From JAJVID01 sp035714085 (GTDB lineage Bacteria; Acidobacteriota; Blastocatellia; RBC074), in the NCBI GenBank assembly GCA_035714085.1, contig DASTMP010000284.1:14422-78421 (forward strand): a DNA stretch of 64,000 bases. Direction: 5' to 3'. The number at the start of each line of letters is the position of its first letter. The first letter of the stretch is position 1. Shown here one piece after another: positions 48,173 through 58,115 of this stretch. The position numbers and the translations under genes were made by a program. The notes beneath the pieces were generated by a model. It was not told where the DNA came from, searched no databases, and worked only from the letters and a program-made list of their open reading frames with translations.

Positions 48173-48904
48173 TCACTCGCTTCGCACGAACTTTTCCTGA
48201 TCCAGGATCGCGATCAGGTCTTTGGCCGCCGATTCGAGTTCGGCGTCATCCTTAGATTCGAGCGTGACTTTGACGCGGTAATCTGGCAAAGAGTAGCTCG
48301 GGTAGGAGCCGATGGCGACCTGCGGATGGGCGTCGGCCACGGCGCGCAGTTCTCCGGCGATGTCGAATTCTTCCTGGAGCGTGTAAAACGCCCGCGCGAA
48401 AAAAGGCGCGACGCGGAATCGTTCGCGGATCGCCATGAATTTTTTGCGGAAGAGTTCGGGCACTCCCGGCAAGATGAAGACGTTTCTGACCTTGAGCAGG
48501 GGCCAGCGCATCTCTTCAGATTCCAGTAATTCGGCGCCTTCGGGCACGTCTGCCATCCGCATCCGCGATTCATCGGCGCCGTCGCCGAAATAAGTTTTCA
48601 ATCTGGCTTCCAGATTCGGATGGCGGACGATCGGAATGTCGAAGGCGCGCGCGACTCCGGCGAGCGTCACGTCGTCGTGCGTGGGCCCGACGCCTCCGGA
48701 GGTGAAGACGTGATCGAAGCGCGACGACAACTCGCGCACGAACGCCGCGACCTCTTCCACGTCGTCGGGGACGGTCACGATCCGGCGCAGCGCGACCCCG
48801 AGTTCGCGCAACTCGCCGATCAGCAGCCGGGCGTTCTGGTCCTCGGTCTTGCCGCTCAGAATTTCATCACCGATCACAAGTATCGCAGCCTTCGGTATAC
48901 TCAT
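48173..48904 (-). CDS. CinA/MoaB-like molybdopterin-binding-domain protein
   Basis: A 243-residue protein. I start it at ATG 48904 (MSIPKAAILVIGDEILSGKTEDQNARLL), the true family start; the frame extends upstream to 49144 with no family similarity. GDEILSG, TSGGVGPTHDDVT and FILPGVPELFRKKF mark the MoCF/MoaB domain used in molybdopterin adenylation and in CinA-type ADP-ribose/FAD pyrophosphatases. The length matches single-domain CinA N-terminal proteins without the nicotinamide-deamidase C-domain. Exact reaction uncertain. It is divergent from the alpha-2-macroglobulin gene. Confidence 0.85.
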   Translation of the reverse strand: MSIPKAAILVIGDEILSGKTEDQNARLLIGELRELGVALRRIVTVPDDVEEVAAFVRELSSRFDHVFTSGGVGPTHDDVTLAGVARAFDIPIVRHPNLEARLKTYFGDGADESRMRMADVPEGAELLESEEMRWPLLKVRNVFILPGVPELFRKKFMAIRERFRVAPFFARAFYTLQEEFDIAGELRAVADAHPQVAIGSYPSYSLPDYRVKVTLESKDDAELESAAKDLIAILDQEKFVRSE

Positions 48905-49143
48905 ACGCGCAATCATATCCATAGCAGGCGACAAATGGAACAAAAGTTTAATGTCTGGCGTCATGACCGCGAGCTTCCCCGATTTTTTCGCAAGAGGCCC
49001 CGCGCCGGCGCGTTCTTCCGGCAATCGGCGCCGCGAGTGGCGCTGATGCCACAATAAATGATCTCGGCCATCTCCCCCACGGTGTTTGGCCCGACGGTGT
49101 TTGGACTGATTTAATGGTTTGCTGAGGAAAGGAATCTTGGCCA

Positions 49144-52100
49144 ATGAAAACGACTATTGCTCGCTTCAAAAATTCCCCGCCGCGCTTGACCATTCTGCTA
49201 TATCTGGCGTTTATACTTTTGCCTTTTGTAATCGAATCCGACGTAAGCGGGCAGAGGAGACGTCTCATGGTCAGTGATTCCCGTGATAATACCGGCCTGA
49301 TCTTCCGTTTGAGCGAAGACCGGGACGAACCACAACGACAAACAAAACCGCAGATCGCCAGGCCGGCCGCCGAGCCGCTTTCAGGCGAAGCCGCCGAGAA
49401 CCTGCTCAAGCGATTGCCTCCGATCAAGGCCGAGGGCGACGATCAAAAAGATTTCGCGCTGCGCGACCGTTCTCTGCCCCCGCCGCGCACGGGCCAGACG
49501 ATCGACGAGGCCTTTCCGCCGGCAGGCGGCGCGGAGCAAGTGGAACAGGCCGCGTCAGGCCCGCTCGAAGTCCTGCGCGTTTCGCCCGAAGGCGACGTGC
49601 CGATCGCGCCGCACCTGAGCGTCACATTCTCGCAGCCCATGGTTGCAGTCACGTCGAATGAAGATTTGAGCGCCGCGCAGGTTCCGGTCAAACTCTGGCC
49701 TCAGCCTCAGGGCAAATGGCGATGGCTGGGGACGAAAACTCTGTTGTTCGAGCCGGCCGGGCGATTCCCGATGGCTACCGATTACACTGTTGAAATCCCG
49801 TCCGGGACGAAATCGGCCGTCGGCGGGTCGCTGGCCGCGGCGAAGAGATGGACTTTCTCGACACCGGCGCCGCAGGCAAAATCGAGTTGGCCGACCGGCG
49901 GCCCGCATTCCCGGAATCCGCTCTTCTTCATCGAATTCGACCAGCGCATCGATCCGAATTCGATGCTCAAGAAAATCCGCCTGAACGCGTCGGGCCGCGC
50001 ATGGACGTTGCGGCTGGCCACCGGCGATGAGATCGCGGCGGACGAAAACGTCAGCCGGCTGGCCAAAGCCGCAAACAAGGATTACTGGATCGCGTTTCGC
50101 GCCGTCGCGCCCCAGGGCGAAGATCCGAATAACCCGTTGCCGGCGAACGCGACACACAGCTACACAGTGGCGCCGGGCGCGCCTTCGGCCGAAGGCCCGG
50201 GCCTGACGACCAAAAGCCAATCGTTCTCTTTCTCCACCCACGGCCCGCTATTCGTGAAAGGTCATCGCTGCGGATACGACGGCTCCTGCCCGCCGGGTGC
50301 GCAGTGGATGATCGAATTCAACAATCAGCTGGACGTAAAGGCCTTCGACAAATCACAGGTTCGCGTCACGCCCGAATTGCCGGGGTTGAATGTGACAAAT
50401 TACGGCAATTGGATCTACGTCCAAGGGCGGTCTAAAGGCCGCACGGTTTATAACGTCACGCTCGACGCTTCGATCCGCGACATTTACGGGCAGACGATGG
50501 GCGAAAACAGGTCGCTGGCTTTCAGGGTCGGCGACGCCACGCCCAACCTTGCCGCGTCGGGCGAAGGATTGACCGTGCTCGACCCCTACAGCCAGCCCAA
50601 GTTTTCGATCTTCAGCGTCAATCACCGGCAATTGAAAGTCAGTCTTTACGCCGTCACTCCGGAGCACTGGAGCCAATACGCGACGTTCATGCGGAACGCG
50701 CAGTTTTACGGCGGCAATCGTCGCAGGCAGGCGATGCCGCCGATCGGGCGATTGATCTCCTCGAAGGTCATCGACGTGGAGAATAAACCGGACGAGATGG
50801 TCGAGACGCAGATCGATTTGAGATCCGCGCTCAACGAAGGCTTAGGCCACGTCATCGTCGATGTCGACGCCGTTCAGCCGCCGCACAACGAATGGGAGCG
50901 CCGTTCTCTGCAAACCTGGATTCAGGCGACGAACATCGGCCTCGACGCGTTTGCCGACCAATCTAAACTGATCGGCTGGGCCACATCGCTCAAAGACGGA
51001 AAACCGCTCGGCAATGTCGAGATGGCGATCGCGAATTACAAAGCCGCCGAACAGGCGGGCGCCAAAACAGGCGCGAACGGCCTGGCGAATTTCGCGCTCC
51101 CCACGACAACGAGCAAGAAGATGCTCCTCGCGCGAAGCGGCAAGGATGTCGCATTCCTGCCTGAAGATCTGAGCTGGTGGGACGAAGGCAGTCACAGCGA
51201 ATGGCGGAAGCAGGTCGTCGGCGCCGCCTTGAAGTGGCACGTATTCGACGATCGCGGAATGTATCGCCCCGACGAGGAAGTTCACGTCAAAGGCTGGTTG
51301 CGCAAAATAAGCGCGGGTCTCGGCGCCGACCTGGCAATGGCCGGCGGAGTGACCGGTGTCCAATACTCGCTCAAGGATTCGCGCGGCAATGAGGTTTTGA
51401 AAGGCTCTGCGCAGGTCAATACCGCGGGCGGTTTCGACATGGTCTTCAAACTCCCGAAGGCCATGAATTTGGGATATTCGCCCCTGATGTTGACGGCCCT
51501 GAACGCCGGAGGCGTGGCAGATTACGTCTATAATCACACTCTTCGCGTGGAGGAGTTTCGCCGCCCCGAATACGAAGTCAAAACCACGGTGAGCGAAGGC
51601 CCGCATTTCGTCCGCGAACACGCGACGCTGACGGTCGCGGCGAATTATTACGCGGGCGGCGGCCTGGCCGATTCCGAAGTCCGATGGAATGTGAGCGCTT
51701 CGGCCTCCAGCTTTACGCCGCCGAACCGCGGCGATTTCAGTTTCGGTAAATGGACGCCCTGGTGGGAATTTCATGGCTATCAACCCGGCGCCAACAACTT
51801 CAAGGAATTCACCGGGCGGACGGACGCTTCCGGCAAGCACAGCCTGCGAATCGATTTCGATTCGGTCACGCCTCCGCGCGCGACCACCGTCACGGCCACG
51901 GCGAATGTTCAGGACGTCAACCGCCAGAACGTAGGGTCTTCATTCAATTTCCTTGTTCATCCCGCCGACCTTTACGTCGGATTGCGGACGCAACGATGGT
52001 TCGTGCAAAAGGGCGAGCCGCTCGTCGTCGAGTCGATCGTCACCGACCTCGACGGCAAGGCCATAGCCAACCGCGAGATCAGGATGCGCGCCGCGTTGAT

Positions 52101-55100
52101 AGACTGGACATACGAGAAGGGCGAATGGAAAGAGCGCGAGACCGATCCGCAGGAATGCGTGATCAAATCGGGCGAGAACGCCACGCAATGCCGATTCGAG
52201 CCGCGCGAGGGCGGGCGTTACCGCGTCACCGCGCGAATCTACGACGACCGCGAACGTCCTAACGAGACCGAATTGACATTGTGGGTGGCCGGAGGCAAAC
52301 AGCCTCCGCAACGCGACCTGGCGCAGGAGAAAGTCGAACTGATCCCGAGCGCGAAAGAGTACAAGGTCGGCGACACCGCCGAGATTCTCGTCCAAGCGCC
52401 GTTCTTCCCGGCCGAAGGCGTCCTGACGCTGCGCCGTTCGGGGCTTGTGACGACCGAGCGGTTCACGATGGATTCCGCATCGCAGACGCTGAAAATTCCG
52501 ATCAATGAAGAATATCTGCCGAACATTCACGTCCAGGTCGATCTGGCCGGCGCATCGTCGCGGCCCGACGACGAAGGCAAGCCTGATCCGAATCTGCCGA
52601 AGCGGCCGGCCTTCGCTTCGGGAACAATCAATCTTTCGATCCCGCCTGTGACGCGCAAGCTGACTCTTGCGGCGACGCCGCGAGACAAAGAGATCGAACC
52701 CGGCGGCGAAACCACGGTGGACATCGAATTGCGCGACGCGGCGGGCAAGCCGGCGCAAAACGCCGAGGTCGCGCTGGTCGTGGTTGACGAATCGGTCCTG
52801 GCTTTGACGGGCTACAATCTCGCCGATCCGCTCGAAACTTTTTATTTCCAGCGCGGCGATGATGTCAGGAATCATCATTCGCGGGAGCAAGTGCAGTTGG
52901 CTAAGGCGGATGGTTTGATCGGTCAGATGGAGGGCGCGCCGGGCGCAGGCGGCGGAGTGGTGACTGCTAATATGGGAAGACTAGAGGCGGCGGCGGCGGG
53001 GGCGCCGATGCCTCCATCGCCGGCCCAAAAGCCGATGGCGTCCAGGATGAGAGCGGCAGAGACGGACGATTTCAGATACGCTGGGGAACGCGATCAAGCA
53101 GTGGACGAATCAATCCGCGCTCGCATTGATTTCAATGCCCTGGCCTTCTTCGCGGCTTCCCTGCCGACCGACGCCGGCGGGCGAACGAGCGTCAAAGTCA
53201 AACTTCCCGACAATCTGACGCGCTATCGAGTGATGGCCGTCGCAGTCGCCGGCGAAAAGCAGTTCGGCGCCGGCGAATCCGCGATCACCGCGCGATTGCC
53301 GATAATGGCGCGGCCCTCGGCCCCGCGATTCCTCAACTTCGGCGACAGGGTCGAATTGCCCGTCGTAGTGCAGAACCAAACCGACAAGCCTTTGCAGGTC
53401 GACGTGGCGGTGCGGGCGGCCAACGCCCAATTGGTCGAAGGCCAGGGACGTCGCGTCACCGTGCCCGCGAATGACCGCGTTGAGGTGCGTTTCCCGGCGA
53501 CGACTACTAAGCCCGGAAGGGCTCGATTCCAGATCGCGGCGGCGAGCGGCAAGTGGGCCGACGCGGCCGAGGTCAGTCTGCCGGTGTGGACTCCGGCCAC
53601 GACCGAAGCCTTTGCGACTTACGGCGAAATCGACGCGGGGGCGATCATTCAACCCGTCAAGGCGCCTTCGGACGCGTTCAAACAATTCGGCGGATTGGAG
53701 GTCTCGACCTCATCAACGCAGCTTCAGGCGTTGACTGACGCCGTGCTCTATCTGACGCAATACCCATATGAATGCGCAGAGCAGATTTCATCACGCGTCA
53801 TGGCCGTCGCGGCGTTGCGCGACGTGCTCGGCGCCTTCGACGCGAAGGGACTGCCGAAATCCGACGAACTGGTCGCGGCCGTGGACCGAGACATCAAACG
53901 GTTGCAGGGGATGCAGAACCCCAGCGGCGGCTTCGGATTCTGGCGGCGGGACAGCGAGGCCTGGCCTTATCTGAGCGTCCACGTGGCGCATGCCTTGCAG
54001 CGCGCGAAGGAAAAAGGCTTCAAAACGCCCCCCGAAACGCTCAATCTTTCGAGACAGTATCTGCGCAAGATCGAACAACACATCCCGCACTGGTACAGCG
54101 AGGAATCGCGGCGCGCGATCGTCGCTTATGCGCTGTATGTCCGCAATCGCATGGCCGACCGCGACGCGGCCAAGGCGCGCTCGCTGATCACTGCGGCCGG
54201 AGGAGTGGATAAGCTCTCGATGGAGGCTCTGGGCTGGCTGATGCCGGTGCTGGCTGGGGACGCCAATTCACTGGCGGCGATTCGCGACCACCTGAACAAT
54301 CGCGCCGAAGAGACCGCAGGCGCCGCTCATTTCACGACTTCATACACGGACGGCGCGCAGGTGATGCTACATTCCAGGAGGCGCGCTGACGGAATCATCC
54401 TCGAATCTTTGATCGGCGACAGCCCGAAGAGCGATTTGATCCCGAAAATTGTCCGCGGCCTGTTGGCGCATCGCCAGGCGGGGCGATGGGACAATACGCA
54501 GGAAAACTGCTTCGTGCTGCTGGCCCTGGACCGTTATTTCGAGGTTTATGAAAAAGCCACGCCCGATTTCGTGGCGCGCGCGTGGTTGGGCGACGCCTTC
54601 GCCGGCAGCCAGGAATTCCGCGGCCGAACGACCGACCGCCATCAGATCGACGTGCCGATGAGCTACCTGATGGATCAATCCGGCGCGCAGAACCTGGTCC
54701 TGAGCAAAGAAGGCGCCGGGCGGCTCTACTATCGCATCGGGATGAATTATTCGCCTACCAGCTTACAGCTTAAACCGGCGGATTACGGGTTCACGGTCAC
54801 GCGCGTTTATGAAGCGATTGACGACCCGAACGACGTGCGCCGCCAGGAGGACGGAACATGGCGCATCAAAGCTGGCGCGCAGATCCGCGTGCGTTTGACG
54901 ATGGTTGCGAACGCCCGACGTTATCACGTGGCGTTGGTAGATCCGCTGCCGGCCGGTTTCGAAACGCTCAACCCCGAATTGGCGATCACGGGCAGCGTCC
55001 CTCAGGACCAGAACGATCAGACGCAAAATAATCGGCGCCGGTTCTGGTGGAGACAATGGTACGAACATCAGAATTTGCGCGACGAGCGGGTAGAAGCCTT

Positions 55101-55254
55101 CACGTCTTTGTTGTGGGAAGGCGTTTACAACTATTCCTATGTGGCGCGGGCTACGACGCCCGGCGTGTTCGTCGTTCCGCCTTCGAAGGCCGAGGAGATG
55201 TACCATCCCGAAACTTTCGGGCGCGGCGCTACCGACCGCGTGATAGTGGAGTAA
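49144..55254 (+). CDS. Bacterial alpha-2-macroglobulin family protein
   Basis: A 2036-residue exported protease-trapping protein. N-terminal hydrophobic signal (LTILLYLAFILLPFVIESDVSG) with no lipobox Cys; MG-type beta-sandwich domains follow, one around 560-780 with WHVFDDRGMYRPDEEVHVKGW. AALVVVDESVLALTGYN and LPDNLTRYRVMAVAV belong to the A2M/ANA core. The thioester C1544-A-E-Q1547 sits in YPYECAEQ, so covalent trapping is possible, followed by the alpha-toroid (thioester) domain and a receptor-binding-like end. Relatives such as E. coli YfhM pair with PBP1c; no PBP gene is present here. A poly-Ala/Gly/Pro stretch near 1270-1300 is a likely bait or linker. Confidence 0.9.
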   Translation: MKTTIARFKNSPPRLTILLYLAFILLPFVIESDVSGQRRRLMVSDSRDNTGLIFRLSEDRDEPQRQTKPQIARPAAEPLSGEAAENLLKRLPPIKAEGDDQKDFALRDRSLPPPRTGQTIDEAFPPAGGAEQVEQAASGPLEVLRVSPEGDVPIAPHLSVTFSQPMVAVTSNEDLSAAQVPVKLWPQPQGKWRWLGTKTLLFEPAGRFPMATDYTVEIPSGTKSAVGGSLAAAKRWTFSTPAPQAKSSWPTGGPHSRNPLFFIEFDQRIDPNSMLKKIRLNASGRAWTLRLATGDEIAADENVSRLAKAANKDYWIAFRAVAPQGEDPNNPLPANATHSYTVAPGAPSAEGPGLTTKSQSFSFSTHGPLFVKGHRCGYDGSCPPGAQWMIEFNNQLDVKAFDKSQVRVTPELPGLNVTNYGNWIYVQGRSKGRTVYNVTLDASIRDIYGQTMGENRSLAFRVGDATPNLAASGEGLTVLDPYSQPKFSIFSVNHRQLKVSLYAVTPEHWSQYATFMRNAQFYGGNRRRQAMPPIGRLISSKVIDVENKPDEMVETQIDLRSALNEGLGHVIVDVDAVQPPHNEWERRSLQTWIQATNIGLDAFADQSKLIGWATSLKDGKPLGNVEMAIANYKAAEQAGAKTGANGLANFALPTTTSKKMLLARSGKDVAFLPEDLSWWDEGSHSEWRKQVVGAALKWHVFDDRGMYRPDEEVHVKGWLRKISAGLGADLAMAGGVTGVQYSLKDSRGNEVLKGSAQVNTAGGFDMVFKLPKAMNLGYSPLMLTALNAGGVADYVYNHTLRVEEFRRPEYEVKTTVSEGPHFVREHATLTVAANYYAGGGLADSEVRWNVSASASSFTPPNRGDFSFGKWTPWWEFHGYQPGANNFKEFTGRTDASGKHSLRIDFDSVTPPRATTVTATANVQDVNRQNVGSSFNFLVHPADLYVGLRTQRWFVQKGEPLVVESIVTDLDGKAIANREIRMRAALIDWTYEKGEWKERETDPQECVIKSGENATQCRFEPREGGRYRVTARIYDDRERPNETELTLWVAGGKQPPQRDLAQEKVELIPSAKEYKVGDTAEILVQAPFFPAEGVLTLRRSGLVTTERFTMDSASQTLKIPINEEYLPNIHVQVDLAGASSRPDDEGKPDPNLPKRPAFASGTINLSIPPVTRKLTLAATPRDKEIEPGGETTVDIELRDAAGKPAQNAEVALVVVDESVLALTGYNLADPLETFYFQRGDDVRNHHSREQVQLAKADGLIGQMEGAPGAGGGVVTANMGRLEAAAAGAPMPPSPAQKPMASRMRAAETDDFRYAGERDQAVDESIRARIDFNALAFFAASLPTDAGGRTSVKVKLPDNLTRYRVMAVAVAGEKQFGAGESAITARLPIMARPSAPRFLNFGDRVELPVVVQNQTDKPLQVDVAVRAANAQLVEGQGRRVTVPANDRVEVRFPATTTKPGRARFQIAAASGKWADAAEVSLPVWTPATTEAFATYGEIDAGAIIQPVKAPSDAFKQFGGLEVSTSSTQLQALTDAVLYLTQYPYECAEQISSRVMAVAALRDVLGAFDAKGLPKSDELVAAVDRDIKRLQGMQNPSGGFGFWRRDSEAWPYLSVHVAHALQRAKEKGFKTPPETLNLSRQYLRKIEQHIPHWYSEESRRAIVAYALYVRNRMADRDAAKARSLITAAGGVDKLSMEALGWLMPVLAGDANSLAAIRDHLNNRAEETAGAAHFTTSYTDGAQVMLHSRRRADGIILESLIGDSPKSDLIPKIVRGLLAHRQAGRWDNTQENCFVLLALDRYFEVYEKATPDFVARAWLGDAFAGSQEFRGRTTDRHQIDVPMSYLMDQSGAQNLVLSKEGAGRLYYRIGMNYSPTSLQLKPADYGFTVTRVYEAIDDPNDVRRQEDGTWRIKAGAQIRVRLTMVANARRYHVALVDPLPAGFETLNPELAITGSVPQDQNDQTQNNRRRFWWRQWYEHQNLRDERVEAFTSLLWEGVYNYSYVARATTPGVFVVPPSKAEEMYHPETFGRGATDRVIVE

Positions 55255-55263
55255 GAGCGACCT

Positions 55264-55407
55264 GGGTACGCGCGCTTCCAGCGCGCAGTCTCGGGCCTTA
55301 GACGTAATGATTGGAAGCAGACACTTCCAGTATATACAGATCTCAGACACGCTCTGTTTTCCCAATGGACTACATTCCACGACTGCGCGCTGGAAGCGCG
55401 CGTACCC
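55264..55407. repeat. 27-bp perfect terminal inverted repeats, MITE-like
   Basis: GGGTACGCGCGCTTCCAGCG... (55264-55290) and its exact complement (55381-55407) bracket 90 bp with no ORF. It follows the alpha-2-macroglobulin stop by 9 bp and precedes a truncated secreted ORF. Confidence 0.8.
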
Positions 55408-55428
55408 ATTTTCCGCAGGAGGCGGATC

Positions 55429-55551
55429 ATGCATTTGAAAAAGATCGCATTCAGCGTTTTTCTTCTTTGTTCTTTCGTCGCTACGGCGGCGGCTCAGAAT
55501 CAAGCCATTGAATACTGGCGTCGAGTTAAGACCAGTACATATCGCCTGTAA
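55429..55551 (+). CDS. Small signal-peptide protein, probably truncated (40 aa)
   Basis: AGGAGG lies 8 nt before ATG 55429. The product is a complete signal peptide (MHLKKIAFSVFLLCSFVATA, then AA) plus about 17 mature residues (QNQAIEYWRRVKTSTYRL) and a TAA. The strong ribosome site and exact signal peptide show a real gene start; the abrupt end suggests the rest was lost, and the following ACTGG...GTGGGATAATTTTG sequence looks like repeat DNA. The remaining gap to 55665 has only dispersed-repeat words. Confidence 0.5.
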   Translation: MHLKKIAFSVFLLCSFVATAAAQNQAIEYWRRVKTSTYRL

Positions 55552-55665
55552 AGTGGGATAATTTTGAAAATTGTCGTTACAAACATTTTGACGCGAGCGA
55601 GCGTGGAATCCGGTGTCCCCTCTTTCCGCAAACTGCGCTCGCTCCCGCTCGCGGTACTGATCCAA

Positions 55666-56565
55666 TCAATGCGCCGTGTCCGTCGTGGAGGCAATCCCAT
55701 CCAACTCCGCCAGGACTTGCGGCGAGAGCGTCAACTGTCCCGCGGCAAGGTTCTCGCGCATATGGGCGACCGACGACGTGCCAGGGATCAGCAGGATGTT
55801 GGGCGAGCGGCGCAGTAGCCATGCCAGCGCGACCTGCATGGGAGTGGCTCCGAGCCGGCTCGCGACGTCCGATAGGGTGGACGACTGCAGCGGCGTGAAT
55901 CCGCCCAGCGGGAAGAACGGCACATACGCGATGCCCTGCCTGGCCAGGTCGTCGACCAGGGCGTCGTCATGGCGTTGGGCCAGATTGTAGAGGTTCTGCA
56001 CGCACACGATGTCGGTTATCGCCTGCGCCTCGGCCACCTGGGCGGCCGTGACGTTGCTCAGACCGATGTGGCGGATCAGCCCCTTGCGCTTGAGGTCGGC
56101 CAGCGCCGTCACCTGCTCGGCGATGGACCCCTCCGCGGGCCCGTGGATCGCCAACATCGAGCGGTAGTTGACGACGTCGAGCGCCTCCAGGCCTAGATTG
56201 CGGAGGTTGTCGTGGACTCCGTCGATCAGCTCCTGGGGCGAGATTGCCGGTTGCCACGACTTGTCAGGCGGGCGGCGCGCCCCTAGCTTTGTGACGATCA
56301 CTAACCCCGCTGGATACGGGTGCAGCGCCTGCCGGATGATCTGGTTGGTGGTGTGCGGGCCGTAGAAGTCAGACGTGTCGATGTGGTTCACGCCGGCCGC
56401 TACCGCCTCGCGGAGGACAGCGATGGCGCCGTCGATGTCCCCGGGCGGGCCCCATACTCCGGGGCCGGCCAGTTGCATCGCGCCGTATCCTATCCGTTTA
56501 ACCGTCAATGACGCGCCGGGGAATGTAAACCGGCCGCCGAGCTTTGCTTCTGTCATTTCACTCAT
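55666..56565 (-). CDS. Aldo/keto reductase family oxidoreductase
   Basis: A 299-residue (beta/alpha)8 NADPH reductase. Catalytic tetrad elements: D and Y in HIDTSDFYGPH and K in VIVTKLGA; the usual His position is in NYRSML and appears replaced. RHIGLSNVTAAQVAEAQ, FFPLGGF and IPGTSSVAHMRENLAA form the NADPH site. Reduces an aldehyde or ketone of unknown identity. GC-richer codons than larC and the neighbours suggest separate ancestry or transfer. It starts 11 nt after larC stops, so the two are likely co-transcribed though functionally unrelated. Confidence 0.88.
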   Translation of the reverse strand: MSEMTEAKLGGRFTFPGASLTVKRIGYGAMQLAGPGVWGPPGDIDGAIAVLREAVAAGVNHIDTSDFYGPHTTNQIIRQALHPYPAGLVIVTKLGARRPPDKSWQPAISPQELIDGVHDNLRNLGLEALDVVNYRSMLAIHGPAEGSIAEQVTALADLKRKGLIRHIGLSNVTAAQVAEAQAITDIVCVQNLYNLAQRHDDALVDDLARQGIAYVPFFPLGGFTPLQSSTLSDVASRLGATPMQVALAWLLRRSPNILLIPGTSSVAHMRENLAAGQLTLSPQVLAELDGIASTTDTAH

Positions 56566-56576
56566 TGCGTTGTTCC

Positions 56577-57812
56577 TTAGGAATTTACGTAGGTTTTCAT
56601 CGCCGCCGTCTGCACGTCGCGCAATCCGACTCCGTTTTTCTCAGCCGCGGCGCGACAGTCTTCAAATTCGGGAGAGACGTTCATCACTCGCCCGTCTTTC
56701 GAGCGCGAGACTTTGATCCTGATCGGCCCGTATTCGGTCTCGACCGTGACGAATTCCCTGGTCAAAATTTCGCGCCGTTCATTTCTGTAGCGCACGCCGA
56801 GCGTGGTCGTTTCGCGAAAGATCAGATCGCACATCCGTTCACGGTCCTCCGGGCTGCAGAGCAGCGTCAGGAGCACGCCGGGCCGGTTCTTTTTCATCTG
56901 CGTGGGCGTGTAGAAAATATCGAGCGCGCCGGCCGCCAGGGCCTTCTCCATCAGGTATCCGAAGACTTGCGGGGTCAGGTCGTCGATGTTGGCTTCGATG
57001 ACCGTCACGGTCGTCGGCGTGCGGTCCGCGTCCTCTTCCAGTTCGCCGACGACAGCGCGCAGCGCGTTCGGGAATTTCGGATAATCGCGAGTCCCGGCGC
57101 CATAGCCGATCTTTTCGACCTTCATCAACGGCATCGGGCCGTAGCTTTCAGCCAGAGTCGAAATGATCGCCGCCCCGGTCGGCGTGACCAGTTCGCCCTC
57201 GACGTCTTTTGAATAGATCGGGACGCCTTTCAAAAGTTCGGCGGTGGCCGGACCCGGGACCGGGTAAGTCCCGTGCGCGCATTGGAACGTCCCAGATCCG
57301 ACGTGCAGCGGCGAAGAAATGATCCGCTCGATCTTCAAGGCGTCGAACGCGACGCAGGCGCCGACGATGTCCACAATCGAGTCGATCGCGCCGACTTCGT
57401 GGAAGTGTACCGATTCGATCGGGACGTTGTGGATCTTTGATTCCGCCTCGCCTATGCGCTGGAAGATGGTTTGCGCGCGCCCTTTGACTTGCTCGCCGAG
57501 CTCGGATGACGAGATTATCTGTTTGATTTCCGAAAGCGCGCGGTGATGCGCATGCGAATGATGATCGTGTGAATGTTTATGCTTGTGATGACGGCCGTGC
57601 AAGTGATGATCATCAGTCAGCAGGACATCGAATTTCGCCGCCGAAATGCCGCTGCGGTCAACGCGATTCAGGCTCAGTTCGTAACCTTCGACGCCGAGTT
57701 TCAGCAACTCGCTTCGCAGCAATTCGAAATCCAGCCCGCAATCGAGCATCGCGCCGGCGAGCATGTCGCCGCTCGCGCCGGCGAAGCAGTCCAGGTAAAG
57801 AGTTCTTGCCAT
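56577..57812 (-). CDS. larC: Nickel insertion protein LarC for the nickel-pincer cofactor
   Basis: A 411-residue CTP-dependent nickel-insertase that puts Ni into pyridinium-3,5-bisthiocarboxylic acid mononucleotide, completing the NPN cofactor of lactate racemase-type enzymes. The start LYLDCFAGASGDMLAGAMLD, a His-rich stretch (HHLHGRHHKHKHSHDHHSHAHH) at ~70-90 for Ni, SVHFHEVGAIDSIVDIVGA, and NIDDLTPQVFGYLMEKAL are LarC marks. In Lactiplantibacillus the gene is split as larC1/larC2 and joined by frameshifting; here it is one continuous frame. LarB, LarE and LarA are not in the window. AAAAGG precedes the ATG. Confidence 0.93.
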   Translation of the reverse strand: MARTLYLDCFAGASGDMLAGAMLDCGLDFELLRSELLKLGVEGYELSLNRVDRSGISAAKFDVLLTDDHHLHGRHHKHKHSHDHHSHAHHRALSEIKQIISSSELGEQVKGRAQTIFQRIGEAESKIHNVPIESVHFHEVGAIDSIVDIVGACVAFDALKIERIISSPLHVGSGTFQCAHGTYPVPGPATAELLKGVPIYSKDVEGELVTPTGAAIISTLAESYGPMPLMKVEKIGYGAGTRDYPKFPNALRAVVGELEEDADRTPTTVTVIEANIDDLTPQVFGYLMEKALAAGALDIFYTPTQMKKNRPGVLLTLLCSPEDRERMCDLIFRETTTLGVRYRNERREILTREFVTVETEYGPIRIKVSRSKDGRVMNVSPEFEDCRAAAEKNGVGLRDVQTAAMKTYVNS

Positions 57813-58115
57813 CCTTTTTCAGTAACCATCCCAAATAAACTATGGATAACCCTCATAGTATATCAAATATCGCCACCACCCCGTCGCCCGCCTTGTGGGC
57901 CTATAAGGTTTTATAGTGGCCAGTCCCAGTTCCTCAGCCCCGGCAACCGCCAGTTCGAAGATTGTTTGGCATAATTCCGTCTGTTTTGCGTCTTCATGTG
58001 ATGAGGTAGATTTTCTGCCTACAATCTGCGATCGAATCGGAAGAACAAGCTGGAAAGTCGAGTGTAGGGCTTGCCCCATCCTTAACTTTCCGATCAGAAC
58101 AAGGAGTTTTTAAAC

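Noticed and set aside
48961..49071. Minus-strand 36-codon ORF MAEIIYCGISATRGADCRK... before the CinA-like gene
   Set aside because: The text looks protein-like and a GGGGGAG precedes its ATG, but it is short, ends in Arg/Ser-rich text and lies in the divergent promoter region. No homologue is known to me.
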